From Streptomyces europaeiscabiei (lineage in GTDB: Bacteria; Actinomycetota; Actinomycetes; Streptomycetales; Streptomycetaceae), in NCBI RefSeq assembly GCF_036346855.1, contig NZ_CP107841.1:5398001-5462000 (forward strand): DNA of 64,000 nucleotides. The letters run 5' to 3'. The position numbers were made by a program, and so were the translations under genes. This document shows, one piece after another, positions 26,509-35,264 of the stretch; positions within the stretch are counted from its first letter, which is position 1; every line of letters begins with the position of its first letter. The notes under the pieces were generated by a model, which was given only the letters and a program-made list of their open reading frames with translations, was not told where the DNA came from and made no database searches.

Positions 26509-26533
26509 CCGCTGCCAGGTGACCGCTGCCAGG
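26506..26533 (+). repeat. 14-bp tandem repeat after the channel gene
   Basis: TGACCGCTGCCAGG occurs twice in tandem at 26506-26533, the first overlapping the stop codon of the channel gene. A third imperfect copy begins immediately after. It is likely replication slippage. Confidence 0.7.
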
Positions 26534-26587
26534 TGATCGCCGTCGTGCTGCGGGGCGGCCCCTGGCCGCGGGCGCGTCGTGGTTCTT

Positions 26588-26635
26588 CGCGCAGTGCCCC
26601 GCGCCCCTTCTGGGGCGCGGGGCACTGCGCGTTTT
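26588..26635. terminator. Strong intrinsic terminator
   Basis: CGCGCAGTGCCCCGCGCCCC (26588-26607) pairs perfectly with its complement (26612-26631) through a four-base loop, followed on the plus strand by TTTT. It terminates the MscS-like gene and probably the convergent NPP1 gene, whose stop lies a few bases away. Confidence 0.92.
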
Positions 26636-26643
26636 CATAGGGA

Positions 26644-27486
26644 TCAGCCCGCGCCGTTCGGGTCGAAGGGGATGCCGGAGGGCTTCGCGCGGGTCAGTTC
26701 GGTGGTGAAGCGGCCGTCCTTCAGGGGGAAGTTGGCGTCGCCCCAGGTGGCGTTCTGCAGACGGCTCTGGAGGCTGGCCGTCCACTTGTTGTCGCCGCCC
26801 GGGAAGCTGTTCCAGCTGATCAGACGCGGGACGTCCCAGCCGCCGTCGCCCCAGGCCTCCGCCCCCTCACCCGACTTGGCGAAGCGGAAGGAGTGGGTGT
26901 CCCACACGTTGCCCCCCTTGTGGTAGACGACCTTGAGGCGGACGCCGTCCTTCTGGACGGAACTCCACGACGAGGTCGTGTAGTTGCCGTGGGCGGAGAC
27001 CGAAGCGTAGGACGGTGTGGAGGCACCCTGCTGCACCCAGACGACGGCGGCCTCCCAGTCGTGGCGGTGCGAGGTGGCGGTGCAGTCGCCGCAGCTCATG
27101 TCCTTCTCGAAGTACAGCGTGTAGACGATGGCGCACCAGCCGTTGTTGCACTTCACCCGCGAGTAGGTGTTGGCCTTGCCGAGGTGGTCCGTGCGGCACT
27201 GGCCGGTGACCGACCCACTGTCGTCGAGGCCGCCGTTGAGGGTGCCGTTCTTGTCGATCGCCGCGGCGGGGAAGCAGCTGTTCCCGTCGTAGTCGAAGAA
27301 GGGCTGGAACGTCTTCTGGAACGAGGTCGTGCTCTCGGCCAGGGGCGTCAGCACACCGGCGTGGGCACTGCCGCCCAGGGCGACGGTCAGGGCGGTGGCG
27401 GTGGAGCCGACGAGCGCGGCTCTGCCGAGCAGCCCGAGGCGTGCCTTCAGGGACTTCCGCGTCGACTTCTTCGGTGCTGGGGACAT
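26644..27486 (-). CDS. Secreted NPP1/Nep1-like (NLP) protein
   Basis: The product is 280 residues. The ATG at 27486 follows GGAG. A long signal peptide ends near GGSAHA (about residue 43). The mature protein shows the NPP1 signature SHRHDWEAAVVWV. The canonical heptapeptide is GHRHDWE, so here Gly is replaced by Ser while the His, Asp and Glu that form the cation and membrane-lipid site are kept. Four cysteines (CFPA, CRTD, CNNGWC region, CGDC) suggest disulfides. NLPs of oomycetes, fungi and bacteria bind plant sphingolipids and may lyse cells or trigger immunity. In a soil Streptomyces this suggests interaction with plants, although non-cytolytic members exist. It is convergent with the channel gene. 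Confidence 0.88.
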   Translation of the reverse strand: MSPAPKKSTRKSLKARLGLLGRAALVGSTATALTVALGGSAHAGVLTPLAESTTSFQKTFQPFFDYDGNSCFPAAAIDKNGTLNGGLDDSGSVTGQCRTDHLGKANTYSRVKCNNGWCAIVYTLYFEKDMSCGDCTATSHRHDWEAAVVWVQQGASTPSYASVSAHGNYTTSSWSSVQKDGVRLKVVYHKGGNVWDTHSFRFAKSGEGAEAWGDGGWDVPRLISWNSFPGGDNKWTASLQSRLQNATWGDANFPLKDGRFTTELTRAKPSGIPFDPNGAG

Positions 27487-27733
27487 CAGCGGTTCTCCAC
27501 TTGCTTCGAGGTGGGGGACTCCGGTGATCCGGCTCTGCGGGACCGAGGCTGCCAAGCGGAGAATTGATCGGCACCTGGTTCCACCAGGGCAATCAACTCG
27601 GGAAGTCGGTTCCGGGCTGTTCGACGGGGCGTACCGGCGCTGTCATCAACACCACACTTCGCGTGAGCATGGTTACGCGTGTCCATCGGGATACGTATGT
27701 TGATCGCCGCCCGAACCGGAAGGGGGGTGGAGT

Positions 27734-30700
27734 GTGGGGCGTCCCGAAAGACCCCTGGACCCGGCGGCCGGGCCCGTGCAGCGACTCGCCCACGAACTGC
27801 GGGAGTTGCGCCGGACCGCGGGCAGCCCGTCCTACCGGGCGATGGCCGAGGGCGGCGCCGGCTTCTCCGCGACGACCCTCTCCCAGGCGGCGGCCGGGGA
27901 TCGGCTGCCCTCGCTCGCCGTCGTCCGGGGATACGTCCGGGCCTGCGGGGGCGACCCCGGCGAGTGGGAGCCGCGCTGGAAGGAGGCCGAGGCCGAGGCC
28001 GGCGCGGCGGCCGCGGACGACGGTGGGGACGACCCGGCGCCGTACCGGGGCCTCGCCCGCTTCGAACCGGACGACCACGACCTGTTCTTCGGCCGCGACC
28101 GACTGGTCGAGGAGCTCTGCGGCCTGGTCGCCGCCCACCGCTTCGCGGCCGTCTTCGGCGCCTCCGGCAGCGGTAAGTCGTCCCTGCTGCGCGCCGGGTT
28201 CCTGCCCCGGCTCCGCGCGGACATCGCGCGGCAGCGTTGCGAGTCGGTGCTGCGGGTGCTGACCCCGGGCGCCCGGCCGGCGGAGACGTACGGGCATCTG
28301 CTGACCGTGGCCGACGACGAGCCGGACAGCTGGGTCGTGGTGGACCAGTTCGAGGAGGTGTTCACCCGCTGCCGGGACGAGGCGGAGCGGACCCGCTTCC
28401 TCGACCTGCTGCTGACCGCCCGTGACCCGGACTCCCGGCTCCGGGTCCTCATCGCCGTACGCGCCGACTTCCACGCCCGCTGCGCCGAACACCCCGGCCT
28501 CGCGGAGGCGTTGCGCCTCGCCGGGCTGCCGGTCGGCGCGATGACCGCGGACGAGCTGCGTGAGGTCGTGGTACGGCCCGCGCAGGCGGCCGGACTCCTG
28601 GTGGAACGCTCGCTCGCCGCGACCGTCGTCGAGGAGGTCCAGGGCCGGCCCGGCGCGCTGCCCATGCTGTCGCACGCCCTGCTGGAGACCTGGCGCCGCC
28701 GCAAGGGCCGCATGCTGACGACGGCAGCGTACGAGGCGGCCGGCGGCCTCAACGGCGCGATCGCGGCGAGCGCCGAGACGGTGTACGGGCGGCTGTCCGC
28801 GCCCCAGGCCTCAGCCGCCCGGCAGCTGCTCCTGCGGCTGGTCGAGCCGGGACGCGGCACCGTCGACACCGGGCGTCCCCTCACCCGGGACGAACTCCTG
28901 GAGTGCGCCCACCCCGACATCCCCGTGGTGGTGGAACTGCTCGCCCGCGCCCGGCTGCTGACCGTCGACGAGGAGGGCGTACGCCTCGCCCACGAGTCCC
29001 TGATCGGCTGCTGGCCCCGGCTGCACGGCTGGATCGACCAGGACCGCGAACGGCTGCGCCACCACCGGCAGCTCACCGAGGCCGCCCGCGCCTGGCTGGA
29101 GCACGACCGCGACCCCGGCACCCTCTACCGGGGCACCCGGCTGGCCCGCGCGGAGGAGGTGTTCCCCGGCCACGGCTCCGATCTCGCGCTCACCGAGGCG
29201 GAACGGGCCTTCCTCACCGCCGCGTTCGACGCCCGGGAGGCGGAGCGCCAGGCCGCCGCCGGTGCCACGCGCCGCGCCCGGACCCTGGTGGGCGCGCTCT
29301 CGGCGGTCCTGGCGGTGGCGCTCGTCGCGGGCCTCGCGGCCTGGCGGCAGCACGACGCCAACCTGCTCCAGCAACAGCAGAACACCGCGCGCCGGGTCGC
29401 AGCCGTCGCCGACGGGCTGCGCACCACCGACCCCCGCGCCGCCCTTCTCCTGGGCGTCGCCGCCTGGCGCATGGCCCCGCTCCCGGAGACTCGCCGCGCC
29501 CTGCTGGGCTCCATCGCCCAGCCGGAGGTGGACGCCTTCTCCGACCCCGCCTCCGGCTACCGCTCCCAGCGCTTCCTCGCCGACTCCGGCCGCACCCTCC
29601 TCAGCGTCGACGACAGCACCTGGGAGACGTGGAACCTCTCCACGCGCCGTACCACCGCCTCCGGCCGCCTCCCCGGGGGCGAGGTCCTGGCCGCCGGCCC
29701 GGACGCCCGGGTCCTGGCGATCTCGGGGGCGGCCGGCGAGGGGAACGGGGGTGGCGACGGGGGAGTACGGCTGTGGGACGTGGAGGTCGGGCGCTGGACC
29801 GGAGGGCCGGCGTTGTCGCCGGGCGGGCAGGGCATCGCTTTCGGGGCGAGCGGGCGGAGTTATGTGGTGGGGGACGCCGGAACCGGTGGCGTGGTCGGCT
29901 CCGGCCGGGTACAGCTGCGGTCCGTCGAGGACGGCTCGGTGTTGTTCGAGGCGCGGGGGGTCACTCCGGCGAACGTGGCACCCAGCGCCGATGACCGGCG
30001 GGTGGCCGTGTGTCCTGCCGGGAAGGCGCCGCAGGTTCTGGAGGTCGACGGGAGACGGGTGCTGCGGGGCTCGTGGGAGCGGGAGCGGGGGGTGTGCGAC
30101 GACGACTCGGCGGTGGTGTTCGGGGCGGCCGGCCGGTTCGCCGTCCTGGCCGGCGCCGAGGTGCGGGTGTGGGACGTACACACCGGCGACCGGGTCGCCG
30201 AACTCCGTGACCCGGGGGTGCGCTACGCCTCGTTCAGCCGGGACGGGGGGTTCCTGGCTACGGCCGGTTCCGCCGACGAGATCCGCGTGTGGCGGCTGTC
30301 GGCCCCGGCCGCCCCCGTCCTGCGCCACCCCCTCAACAACCAGCACCTGCACGGCGGCCTCGCCTGGGACCCGGGCCCGCCCGTCCTGCGCTACCTGGAG
30401 GGCGGCACCGCCCACACCCTCGACCTGAAGACCACCGTCACCGCCGCCTGGCGCGACCGCCCCATGGACGCGGTACTGCTCAGCCCCGACGGCCGCTTCT
30501 TCGCCACCGCCGAGCGCACGGGCCCCGGCCCCGGCCCCGGGCCCGGCAGCGACAGCGGCTTCGGCTTCGAACTCCGCGCCACCGACAACGGCCGCCTGGT
30601 CCGCACGCTGCCGCCCCCGCCCCCGCCCCCGTCCCCGTCCCCGTCGTCGCCCGCCCCGGGCGACGCCGTCCCCCAGATGGCGTTCAGCCCCGACGGCAGC

Positions 30701-31549
30701 AGGTTCGTCTACGGGGTCACCGCGCCCGGCAGGCCGGCCGCGCCCCAGTGGTTCACCGTCTGGGACCTGGCCCGGGACCGCGAACAGAGCGTGCTGGACC
30801 TGGGGCGGACCCAGCCGGGCACGGCGGTGACGGCCCTGGCCCTGTCCCCCGACGGCCGTACCCTCTTCACCACCCGGACCCCGGCCGACGGCGAACCGAG
30901 CAACGAGCGGTGGGACACCGCGACCCGCAGCCGTACGGACTCCCTCACCGGGCCGGGCCTGGCGAGCGTCCGCCTGGCGCTCAGCCCCCGTGACGAACTG
31001 GTCGTCGGCGACAACAGGGTCGCCCGCGGCAGACCCGGGCGGAGTGTCGCGCTGGACCTCGTCCAGGGCGACCACATCAGCGCGTTGGCCTTCAGCCCCG
31101 ACGGGAGCCGTGTGGCGGCGGGCGACCGCACCGGCCGGGTCGCCCTGTGGGACGGGGACCTGCGCCGCCGGGCCGGAGTCCTGCGCAACGTCTTCCCGGC
31201 GCCGCTGGGCGGGACCCCGGAGGCGGTGAGCGCCCTCGCGCTCAGCCCCGACGGCCGCACCCTCGCCGTCGGCGGCGACGCCGGCACCGTCCAGCTCTGG
31301 GACACCACCACCCAACAGCCCCTCGGCGGCCCGCTCCCCTCACCCGGCGAACGCATCGCCTCCCTCGCCTTCAGCCCCGACAACACCACCCTTTTCACCG
31401 GCGGCGCCCACGTCCCCCTCCACCGGCACACCGTCGCCCCCACCCGCACCGTCGACCGCGTCTGCGCCCGCGCCGGGTACGAGGAGCTGACACGAGCCGA
31501 GTGGGACACGTACGTACCGGACGCGCCGTACCGCAGGGTGTGCGACTAG
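27734..31549 (+). CDS. HTH-STAND ATPase with WD40 propeller (nSTAND regulator)
   Basis: The product is 1271 residues. Residues 1-75 resemble an XRE-type helix-turn-helix. Residues 105-330 are a STAND NTPase (FFGRDRLVEEL; Walker A GASGSGKSS at 142-150; Walker B SWVVVDQFEEVF near 200), followed by the usual winged helical part (LSHALLETWRRR). A TM helix (residues about 518-537) follows. The last 650 residues are WD40-type blades recognisable by LSPDGR and FSPDGSR. A Pro-rich stretch and a Gly/Pro repeat occur near 1000-1040. These proteins are large signal integrators that oligomerise on stimulus; no target is seen. GTG start with AGGGGGG upstream. A perfect hairpin lies immediately after the stop. 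Confidence 0.88.
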   Translation: MGRPERPLDPAAGPVQRLAHELRELRRTAGSPSYRAMAEGGAGFSATTLSQAAAGDRLPSLAVVRGYVRACGGDPGEWEPRWKEAEAEAGAAAADDGGDDPAPYRGLARFEPDDHDLFFGRDRLVEELCGLVAAHRFAAVFGASGSGKSSLLRAGFLPRLRADIARQRCESVLRVLTPGARPAETYGHLLTVADDEPDSWVVVDQFEEVFTRCRDEAERTRFLDLLLTARDPDSRLRVLIAVRADFHARCAEHPGLAEALRLAGLPVGAMTADELREVVVRPAQAAGLLVERSLAATVVEEVQGRPGALPMLSHALLETWRRRKGRMLTTAAYEAAGGLNGAIAASAETVYGRLSAPQASAARQLLLRLVEPGRGTVDTGRPLTRDELLECAHPDIPVVVELLARARLLTVDEEGVRLAHESLIGCWPRLHGWIDQDRERLRHHRQLTEAARAWLEHDRDPGTLYRGTRLARAEEVFPGHGSDLALTEAERAFLTAAFDAREAERQAAAGATRRARTLVGALSAVLAVALVAGLAAWRQHDANLLQQQQNTARRVAAVADGLRTTDPRAALLLGVAAWRMAPLPETRRALLGSIAQPEVDAFSDPASGYRSQRFLADSGRTLLSVDDSTWETWNLSTRRTTASGRLPGGEVLAAGPDARVLAISGAAGEGNGGGDGGVRLWDVEVGRWTGGPALSPGGQGIAFGASGRSYVVGDAGTGGVVGSGRVQLRSVEDGSVLFEARGVTPANVAPSADDRRVAVCPAGKAPQVLEVDGRRVLRGSWERERGVCDDDSAVVFGAAGRFAVLAGAEVRVWDVHTGDRVAELRDPGVRYASFSRDGGFLATAGSADEIRVWRLSAPAAPVLRHPLNNQHLHGGLAWDPGPPVLRYLEGGTAHTLDLKTTVTAAWRDRPMDAVLLSPDGRFFATAERTGPGPGPGPGSDSGFGFELRATDNGRLVRTLPPPPPPPSPSPSSPAPGDAVPQMAFSPDGSRFVYGVTAPGRPAAPQWFTVWDLARDREQSVLDLGRTQPGTAVTALALSPDGRTLFTTRTPADGEPSNERWDTATRSRTDSLTGPGLASVRLALSPRDELVVGDNRVARGRPGRSVALDLVQGDHISALAFSPDGSRVAAGDRTGRVALWDGDLRRRAGVLRNVFPAPLGGTPEAVSALALSPDGRTLAVGGDAGTVQLWDTTTQQPLGGPLPSPGERIASLAFSPDNTTLFTGGAHVPLHRHTVAPTRTVDRVCARAGYEELTRAEWDTYVPDAPYRRVCD

Positions 31550-31557
31550 CGGCCGCG

Positions 31558-31590
31558 TGCGTCCGCCCGGGGTGTCCCCGGGCGGACGCA
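31558..31590. terminator. Perfect 15-bp hairpin terminator
   Basis: TGCGTCCGCCCGGGG (31558-31572) pairs with CCCCGGGCGGACGCA (31576-31590) across only three bases. It follows the STAND gene closely and precedes the sigma factor operon. Confidence 0.9.
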
Positions 31591-31664
31591 CAATCTCACT
31601 CGATGAGGGATAGCCGTGCGCGGCTCATCACGTCGTGATGGTTGCCGAGAAGGGGGAGGGTTGG

Positions 31665-32219
31665 ATGAAGGCGTCGAGTCACGACGAGTTCCGGGAGTTC
31701 GTAGCGATGCGCTCCACCGCGCTGCTGCGGCTCGCGGTGCTGCTCACCGGAGGGGACCGCCATGGAGCGGAGGACCTGCTCCAGATCGCGTTGATGAAAG
31801 TGTATGGACGCTGGTCGAGCATCGAGCAGCCCGAGGCGTACGTTCGCCAGGTCATGTACCGCCAGCAGGTCAACCGCTGGCGGCTGCGCAGACACCGCGC
31901 GGAGACGACGGTGCCCGTACTGCCCGAGTCGGGCACCGACGCCGACGCCGGGGCGGAGTCCGAGCTGCGGATCGCGCTGTGGGCGGCGCTCGGCCGACTG
32001 ACGAAGCGCCAGCGGGCCGTGGTCGTCCTGCGCTACTTCGAGGACCTGCCGGAGGCCGAGGTCGCGGCACTGCTGAGGTGTCCGGTCGGCACCGTGCGCA
32101 GCACGGCACACAGGTCGCTCGCCAAACTCCGGCTCCTCGTACCGGAACTGGGGCCCGCCGGGCTCGCCGAAGAACAGGCACAGCAGCTCAGCCTTACGCC
32201 GAAGGGGGCCCAGGGATGA
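31665..32219 (+). CDS. SigE-family RNA polymerase sigma factor (ECF)
   Basis: The product is 184 residues, from the ATG at 31665 after AGGGGGAGGG. Region 2 contains AEDLLQIALMKVYGRW and MYRQQVNRWRLRRHR; region 4 contains LTKRQRAVVVLRYFEDLPEAEVA and GTVRSTAHRSLAKLR. These are diagnostic of the SigE-type (SigE70) ECF subgroup numerous in Streptomyces. The stop overlaps the next ATG (ATGA), coupling it with a membrane protein that is probably its regulator. A start 10 codons earlier (GTG) is less likely. Confidence 0.92.
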   Translation: MKASSHDEFREFVAMRSTALLRLAVLLTGGDRHGAEDLLQIALMKVYGRWSSIEQPEAYVRQVMYRQQVNRWRLRRHRAETTVPVLPESGTDADAGAESELRIALWAALGRLTKRQRAVVVLRYFEDLPEAEVAALLRCPVGTVRSTAHRSLAKLRLLVPELGPAGLAEEQAQQLSLTPKGAQG

Positions 32220-33616
32220 CGACGGAGCAGGTGGAGCAGAAGGTCCGGGAGACTCTGCACGCCGTCGACCTGGACCGCGTACGGGCGCCCGGCGACCTGG
32301 TCGAGAAGGTGGTGCGGCGGCGCGCCCGACGCCGTTTCTCGCAGGTGGCGGGGACGGCGGCGGCCGTGGCCGCGATCACCGCGGGGGCGGTCCTCGGCTT
32401 CGGGGGCGGCGGGGTGACCGACCAGGACCGGCCGACGCGGCCGGCGGCGTCGCCGGAGGGCTGGAAGCCGTGGCAGATCAGTGCCCGGGGCGCCGTCGAG
32501 CGGGGCTGCCTGGTGGACGGATCCGCGCTGTACTGCGCCGGGTACAAGTACGACGCCGCGAAGTTCGACGCGAACACCGGCGAACGCCTGTGGACGGTCA
32601 AGGTCAACGGCGACGGCAGCGGGCCCGACCATCCGTTCGCCGTGCGCGACGGCGTGCTCTACGGCTACCGCAACCACACCGCCGACAAGCAGCCGAACGG
32701 CAACTACGCGGGCGGCACCGACCTGATGGCGGTGAACACCGACACCGGCAAGGTGCTGTGGACGGTGGAGCTGGCGAGCGACAACCGCGACGACCAGGCC
32801 GCCCTGCTCATCGACGGCGCGGTACTGGCCAACGCTCCGACGGACCGGAAGCTGTCGGCCGTCGATCCGCGGACCGGTGAGGTGAAGTGGCGCCACACCT
32901 GGGGCAAGGGCATCTGGTGCGACCGGACGGTGTTGAGCGGTGTCCCCTATCTCATGTGCGCGCCGGAGAGGCAGGACCCGGGCTACACCGACGTATTCCG
33001 GCTCGACCCTGTCACCGGACGGACCGAGAAGGTCACGGACCTCCCCGGTAGGCAGGAACTCATCGGTACCTCGGGGGACCGGATGGCCCTGGTCACGGTG
33101 CCGCCCCGGGAAAGCGGGAACCTCACGGAGGAGGAGCGGGAAAGCAAGACCGTCGAGGAGGAGGCCCAGAAAAGCAAGGACCTGGTGCTGACCCTCGTCG
33201 ACAGCTCGGGGAAGCAGACCTCACGGCCCTATCGGGTCGAGGGGGCGACGGCCACCCAGGAACTCGTCGGTGATCGTCTGATCTCCGTGTCCTTGGAGGG
33301 CAAGGCCTCCTCCTACTCGCTCACGACCGGGAAGACCCTGTGGACCGCCCCGGTCGGCGTCAAGATGCCCGACGGGGAGGCGATCTGGGACGGCATCGCG
33401 TCTCCCGTGGTGTCGCCGAGCCAGAACGTCGTGTACTTCCTCGGCACGGCCGGTGATCTGTCCGGCCTCGATGTGCGCACGGGCGAGCAGATCTGGCGCG
33501 GTCACGTCGACCCCGGCAAGTACGGGTCCACACCCCAGATCCTGCTCTACGAGGACGTACTGATCGCCCGTCACGGCAGCAAGATGGTCTCCCTCCTGCC
33601 ACGCGTGGGCGACTGA
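32216..33616 (+). CDS. Membrane-anchored PQQ-like beta-propeller protein, likely sigma-factor partner
   Basis: The product is 466 residues. The first 55 residues are cytosolic with a basic stretch (VEKVVRRRARRRFS), then one membrane helix (GTAAAVAAITAGAVLGFGGG). The outer part is a PQQ-enzyme-like propeller with repeated blade motifs such as DANTGERLWTV, NTDTGKVLWTVEL, DPRTGEVKWRH and DVRTGEQIWRG. Its start is fused to the sigma factor stop. In Streptomyces such pairs usually mean the membrane protein regulates the sigma factor through its short cytosolic end, while the propeller senses an external ligand. No zinc-binding anti-sigma motif is visible, so anti-sigma activity is inference. Confidence 0.72.
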   Translation: MTTEQVEQKVRETLHAVDLDRVRAPGDLVEKVVRRRARRRFSQVAGTAAAVAAITAGAVLGFGGGGVTDQDRPTRPAASPEGWKPWQISARGAVERGCLVDGSALYCAGYKYDAAKFDANTGERLWTVKVNGDGSGPDHPFAVRDGVLYGYRNHTADKQPNGNYAGGTDLMAVNTDTGKVLWTVELASDNRDDQAALLIDGAVLANAPTDRKLSAVDPRTGEVKWRHTWGKGIWCDRTVLSGVPYLMCAPERQDPGYTDVFRLDPVTGRTEKVTDLPGRQELIGTSGDRMALVTVPPRESGNLTEEERESKTVEEEAQKSKDLVLTLVDSSGKQTSRPYRVEGATATQELVGDRLISVSLEGKASSYSLTTGKTLWTAPVGVKMPDGEAIWDGIASPVVSPSQNVVYFLGTAGDLSGLDVRTGEQIWRGHVDPGKYGSTPQILLYEDVLIARHGSKMVSLLPRVGD

Positions 33617-33623
33617 CCAAAGG

Positions 33624-33661
33624 CCCCGGGCCGGGGCGGGAAGCCTTGTCCTGGCCCGGGG
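33624..33661. terminator. Hairpin after the propeller gene
   Basis: CCCCGGGCC (33624-33632) pairs with GGCCCGGGG (33653-33661) with a 20-base loop. It follows the end of the sigma/propeller operon. Confidence 0.65.
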
Positions 33662-33759
33662 TGCTCAGGTCTGGATTCCGGGCATGAGAGCGTGCGTGGT
33701 CGCTCGGTGGCGGTCGCCACCTGTCGCACATGCGCCGACCGGACCCCGCCGCCTCCCCG

Positions 33760-34126
33760 TCGAACCGGTACGGCTGCGGGCGCGCCGGCGCAGGGAGGAG
33801 GCGGGGCCGACCCGGAGCAGGCCGGGCGAGGTTCCGCAACGCGAGTCCGCCGAACTCCTGGACGCGCGCCGCCGCATCCTCCACCGAGCCTCGTGGTGCT
33901 CGACGAGGCGGTGCCGCACCGCCCGATCGCCGGCCCCCGAGGCCGTGCGGCAGCGACCGCCGCATCCGCTGAGCCTGCCGGCCCGCGGCACCCGCCCCAC
34001 CATGCGTGAGCCGCTGCCCGACCTGAAGATCCCCCGCACGTACCTCCACCCCGAGGCCGTCGGCCCGCTCAACGTCATGCTCGACAACCCGGAGGCCTCC
34101 GTGCGCGCGGCGGCCGTGGCCGACTG
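33760..34126 (+). pseudogene. Decayed DUF5753 (Scr1-type HTH) regulator fragment
   Basis: The 640-base stretch between 33617 and 34259 holds no intact gene, but the plus strand carries DUF5753-like pieces in two alternating frames: RESAELLDARRRILHR, then in the next frame SLVVLDEAVPHRPIAGP, then back to GPEAVRQR and LHPEAVGPLN. These correspond to the helix and the VVLDEAVLHRPVGGP core of the domain that follows an HTH in many Streptomyces regulators. At least two frameshifts disrupt it, and the HTH part is missing. A neighbouring Uma2 gene fits the usual company of such regulators. Confidence 0.55.
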
Positions 34127-34259
34127 ACGCACTCGTCGAGCAGTGTGGCCCGCACACAGAAACGTAACGGCACACTCGTTCGAGTGAATGGCACCGGATT
34201 CTCTGTGCGGGCTTCCGGTCTACGCCGAGAACGTCGCGCTGAGCGAACGGAGGTCTGAC

Positions 34260-34907
34260 ATGGCGACGGCGGAGCCGATCATCATGCCGGGGTACCAGGG
34301 CGAGTACATTTACGGTCCCTATGACGACCCTGACGGCGAGTACGAGGAGCCCTTGCGTATGGGCGGCGTAAGCGTGGACCAGGCCTTCGAGTTGTTCAGT
34401 GCGGCGGCCCCCGAGGGCTGGCGTGTGGAGCTGATCGAAGGGGAGATCTGCGTGACACCTCCGGCCAACGGGGAGCACGAGGAGATTGTGTCGGAGGTCG
34501 CTGACCAGGTCACCGAGCGGCGCGGCGACCGGTCCCTGCGCAACTACACCGGCATCGGCCTGACCGTCCCCGGCTCCTCCGCGACAGGTCACGTCGTCCC
34601 CGACCTGGTCATCGCCCCCAAGGGCAGCTTCGGCGACCAGGAGGAGTGGCACGACCCGTCCTCCGTTCTCCTCGTCGCCGAAGTCACCTCCGACAGCACG
34701 GCCGCCCACGACCGGGAGAAGAAGATCCGTGGCTACGCCCGTGCGGGTATCCCGGTCTACCTCCTCATCGACCGTGAGGAGGGCCAGGTGACCGTGTACT
34801 CGGAGCCCTCCGGCGACGAGTACGCCAAGGGCGCCCGGCACAAGATGGGGCTGGCCGTTCCCCTGCCCGCGCCCCTCGGCTTCGACGTGGACACCGCCGA
34901 GTTCTGA
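34260..34907 (+). CDS. Uma2 family endonuclease-like protein
   Basis: The product is 215 residues, with the start ATG at 34260 after GGAGGT. It has the Uma2 restriction-endonuclease-like fold: a helix-strand unit with GWRVELIEGEICV, then VVPDLVIAPKG and LLVAEVTSDSTAAHDREKK. The acidic residues of the PD-(D/E)xK core (D in PDLVIA, E in AEVTS, K in EKK) are all present, so it may cut DNA. A 35-residue Tyr/Gly-rich N-terminal extension is atypical. Uma2 proteins are abundant in Streptomyces, with unknown biology. Longer reading from 34188 is not supported. Confidence 0.85.
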   Translation: MATAEPIIMPGYQGEYIYGPYDDPDGEYEEPLRMGGVSVDQAFELFSAAAPEGWRVELIEGEICVTPPANGEHEEIVSEVADQVTERRGDRSLRNYTGIGLTVPGSSATGHVVPDLVIAPKGSFGDQEEWHDPSSVLLVAEVTSDSTAAHDREKKIRGYARAGIPVYLLIDREEGQVTVYSEPSGDEYAKGARHKMGLAVPLPAPLGFDVDTAEF

Positions 34908-34935
34908 GCGGGCGGTCGGGGCCGGGCGGCCCGGG

Positions 34936-35034
34936 TCAGCGGGGGAAGGCGTTGGCCGCGGTCGTCAGGGCGGTGACGGCGACGAGGGCGGCGGTGACGG
35001 AGCGGGCGTGGCGGGTGAGCAGGTCTCGGATCAC
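34936..35034 (-). CDS. Short secreted/membrane peptide divergent from XRE-TPR regulator
   Basis: A 32-residue ORF from GTG at 35034 to TGA at 34936-34938 has a perfect-looking ribosome site (GGGAGG, five-base spacing). The peptide begins MIRDLLTRHARS (basic N-region), has a hydrophobic core TAALVAVTALT and ends ANAFPR. That is a signal-peptide-like or single-helix peptide, with a possible AxA cleavage leaving a few residues. It is too short for usual gene callers. Its gene is divergent from an XRE-HTH/TPR regulator of the general architecture that binds peptide pheromones in Firmicutes. I do not recognise a family. Signalling is a hypothesis, and it could instead be a small membrane peptide. 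Confidence 0.55.
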   Translation of the reverse strand: MIRDLLTRHARSVTAALVAVTALTTAANAFPR

Positions 35035-35147
35035 GGGGACCTCCCGGCGACGGCGACGGCAACCACCGCGACAGCGGCAGCAGCGATGCGGATGCGGCTG
35101 CGGCCGTGACAGCGGATCCGACGGCGGCCGAGCGGCTGATCGGGTGG

Positions 35148-35187
35148 GTCAAGCGTGCTTGACGTGTCACTCAACGTAAGGCGTTGA
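35148..35187. promoter_or_regulatory. Two inverted repeats between peptide gene and XRE regulator
   Basis: GTCAAGC-GT-GCTTGAC (35148-35163) is a perfect 7-bp palindrome. Eight bases later TCAACG-TAAGG-CGTTGA (35171-35187) forms a second one. Both share the half-site TTGA(C). They sit 78-117 bases upstream of the regulator and 114-153 bases upstream of the peptide gene, well placed as a shared operator, probably for the XRE protein. Confidence 0.5.
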
Positions 35188-35264
35188 CTTACCAACGGCA
35201 AGAGCACGGTGGGGAGTTGAGGTAAAGCGGCTGGTATGAGCGGGGTTACTGGCATGCTTACGTC

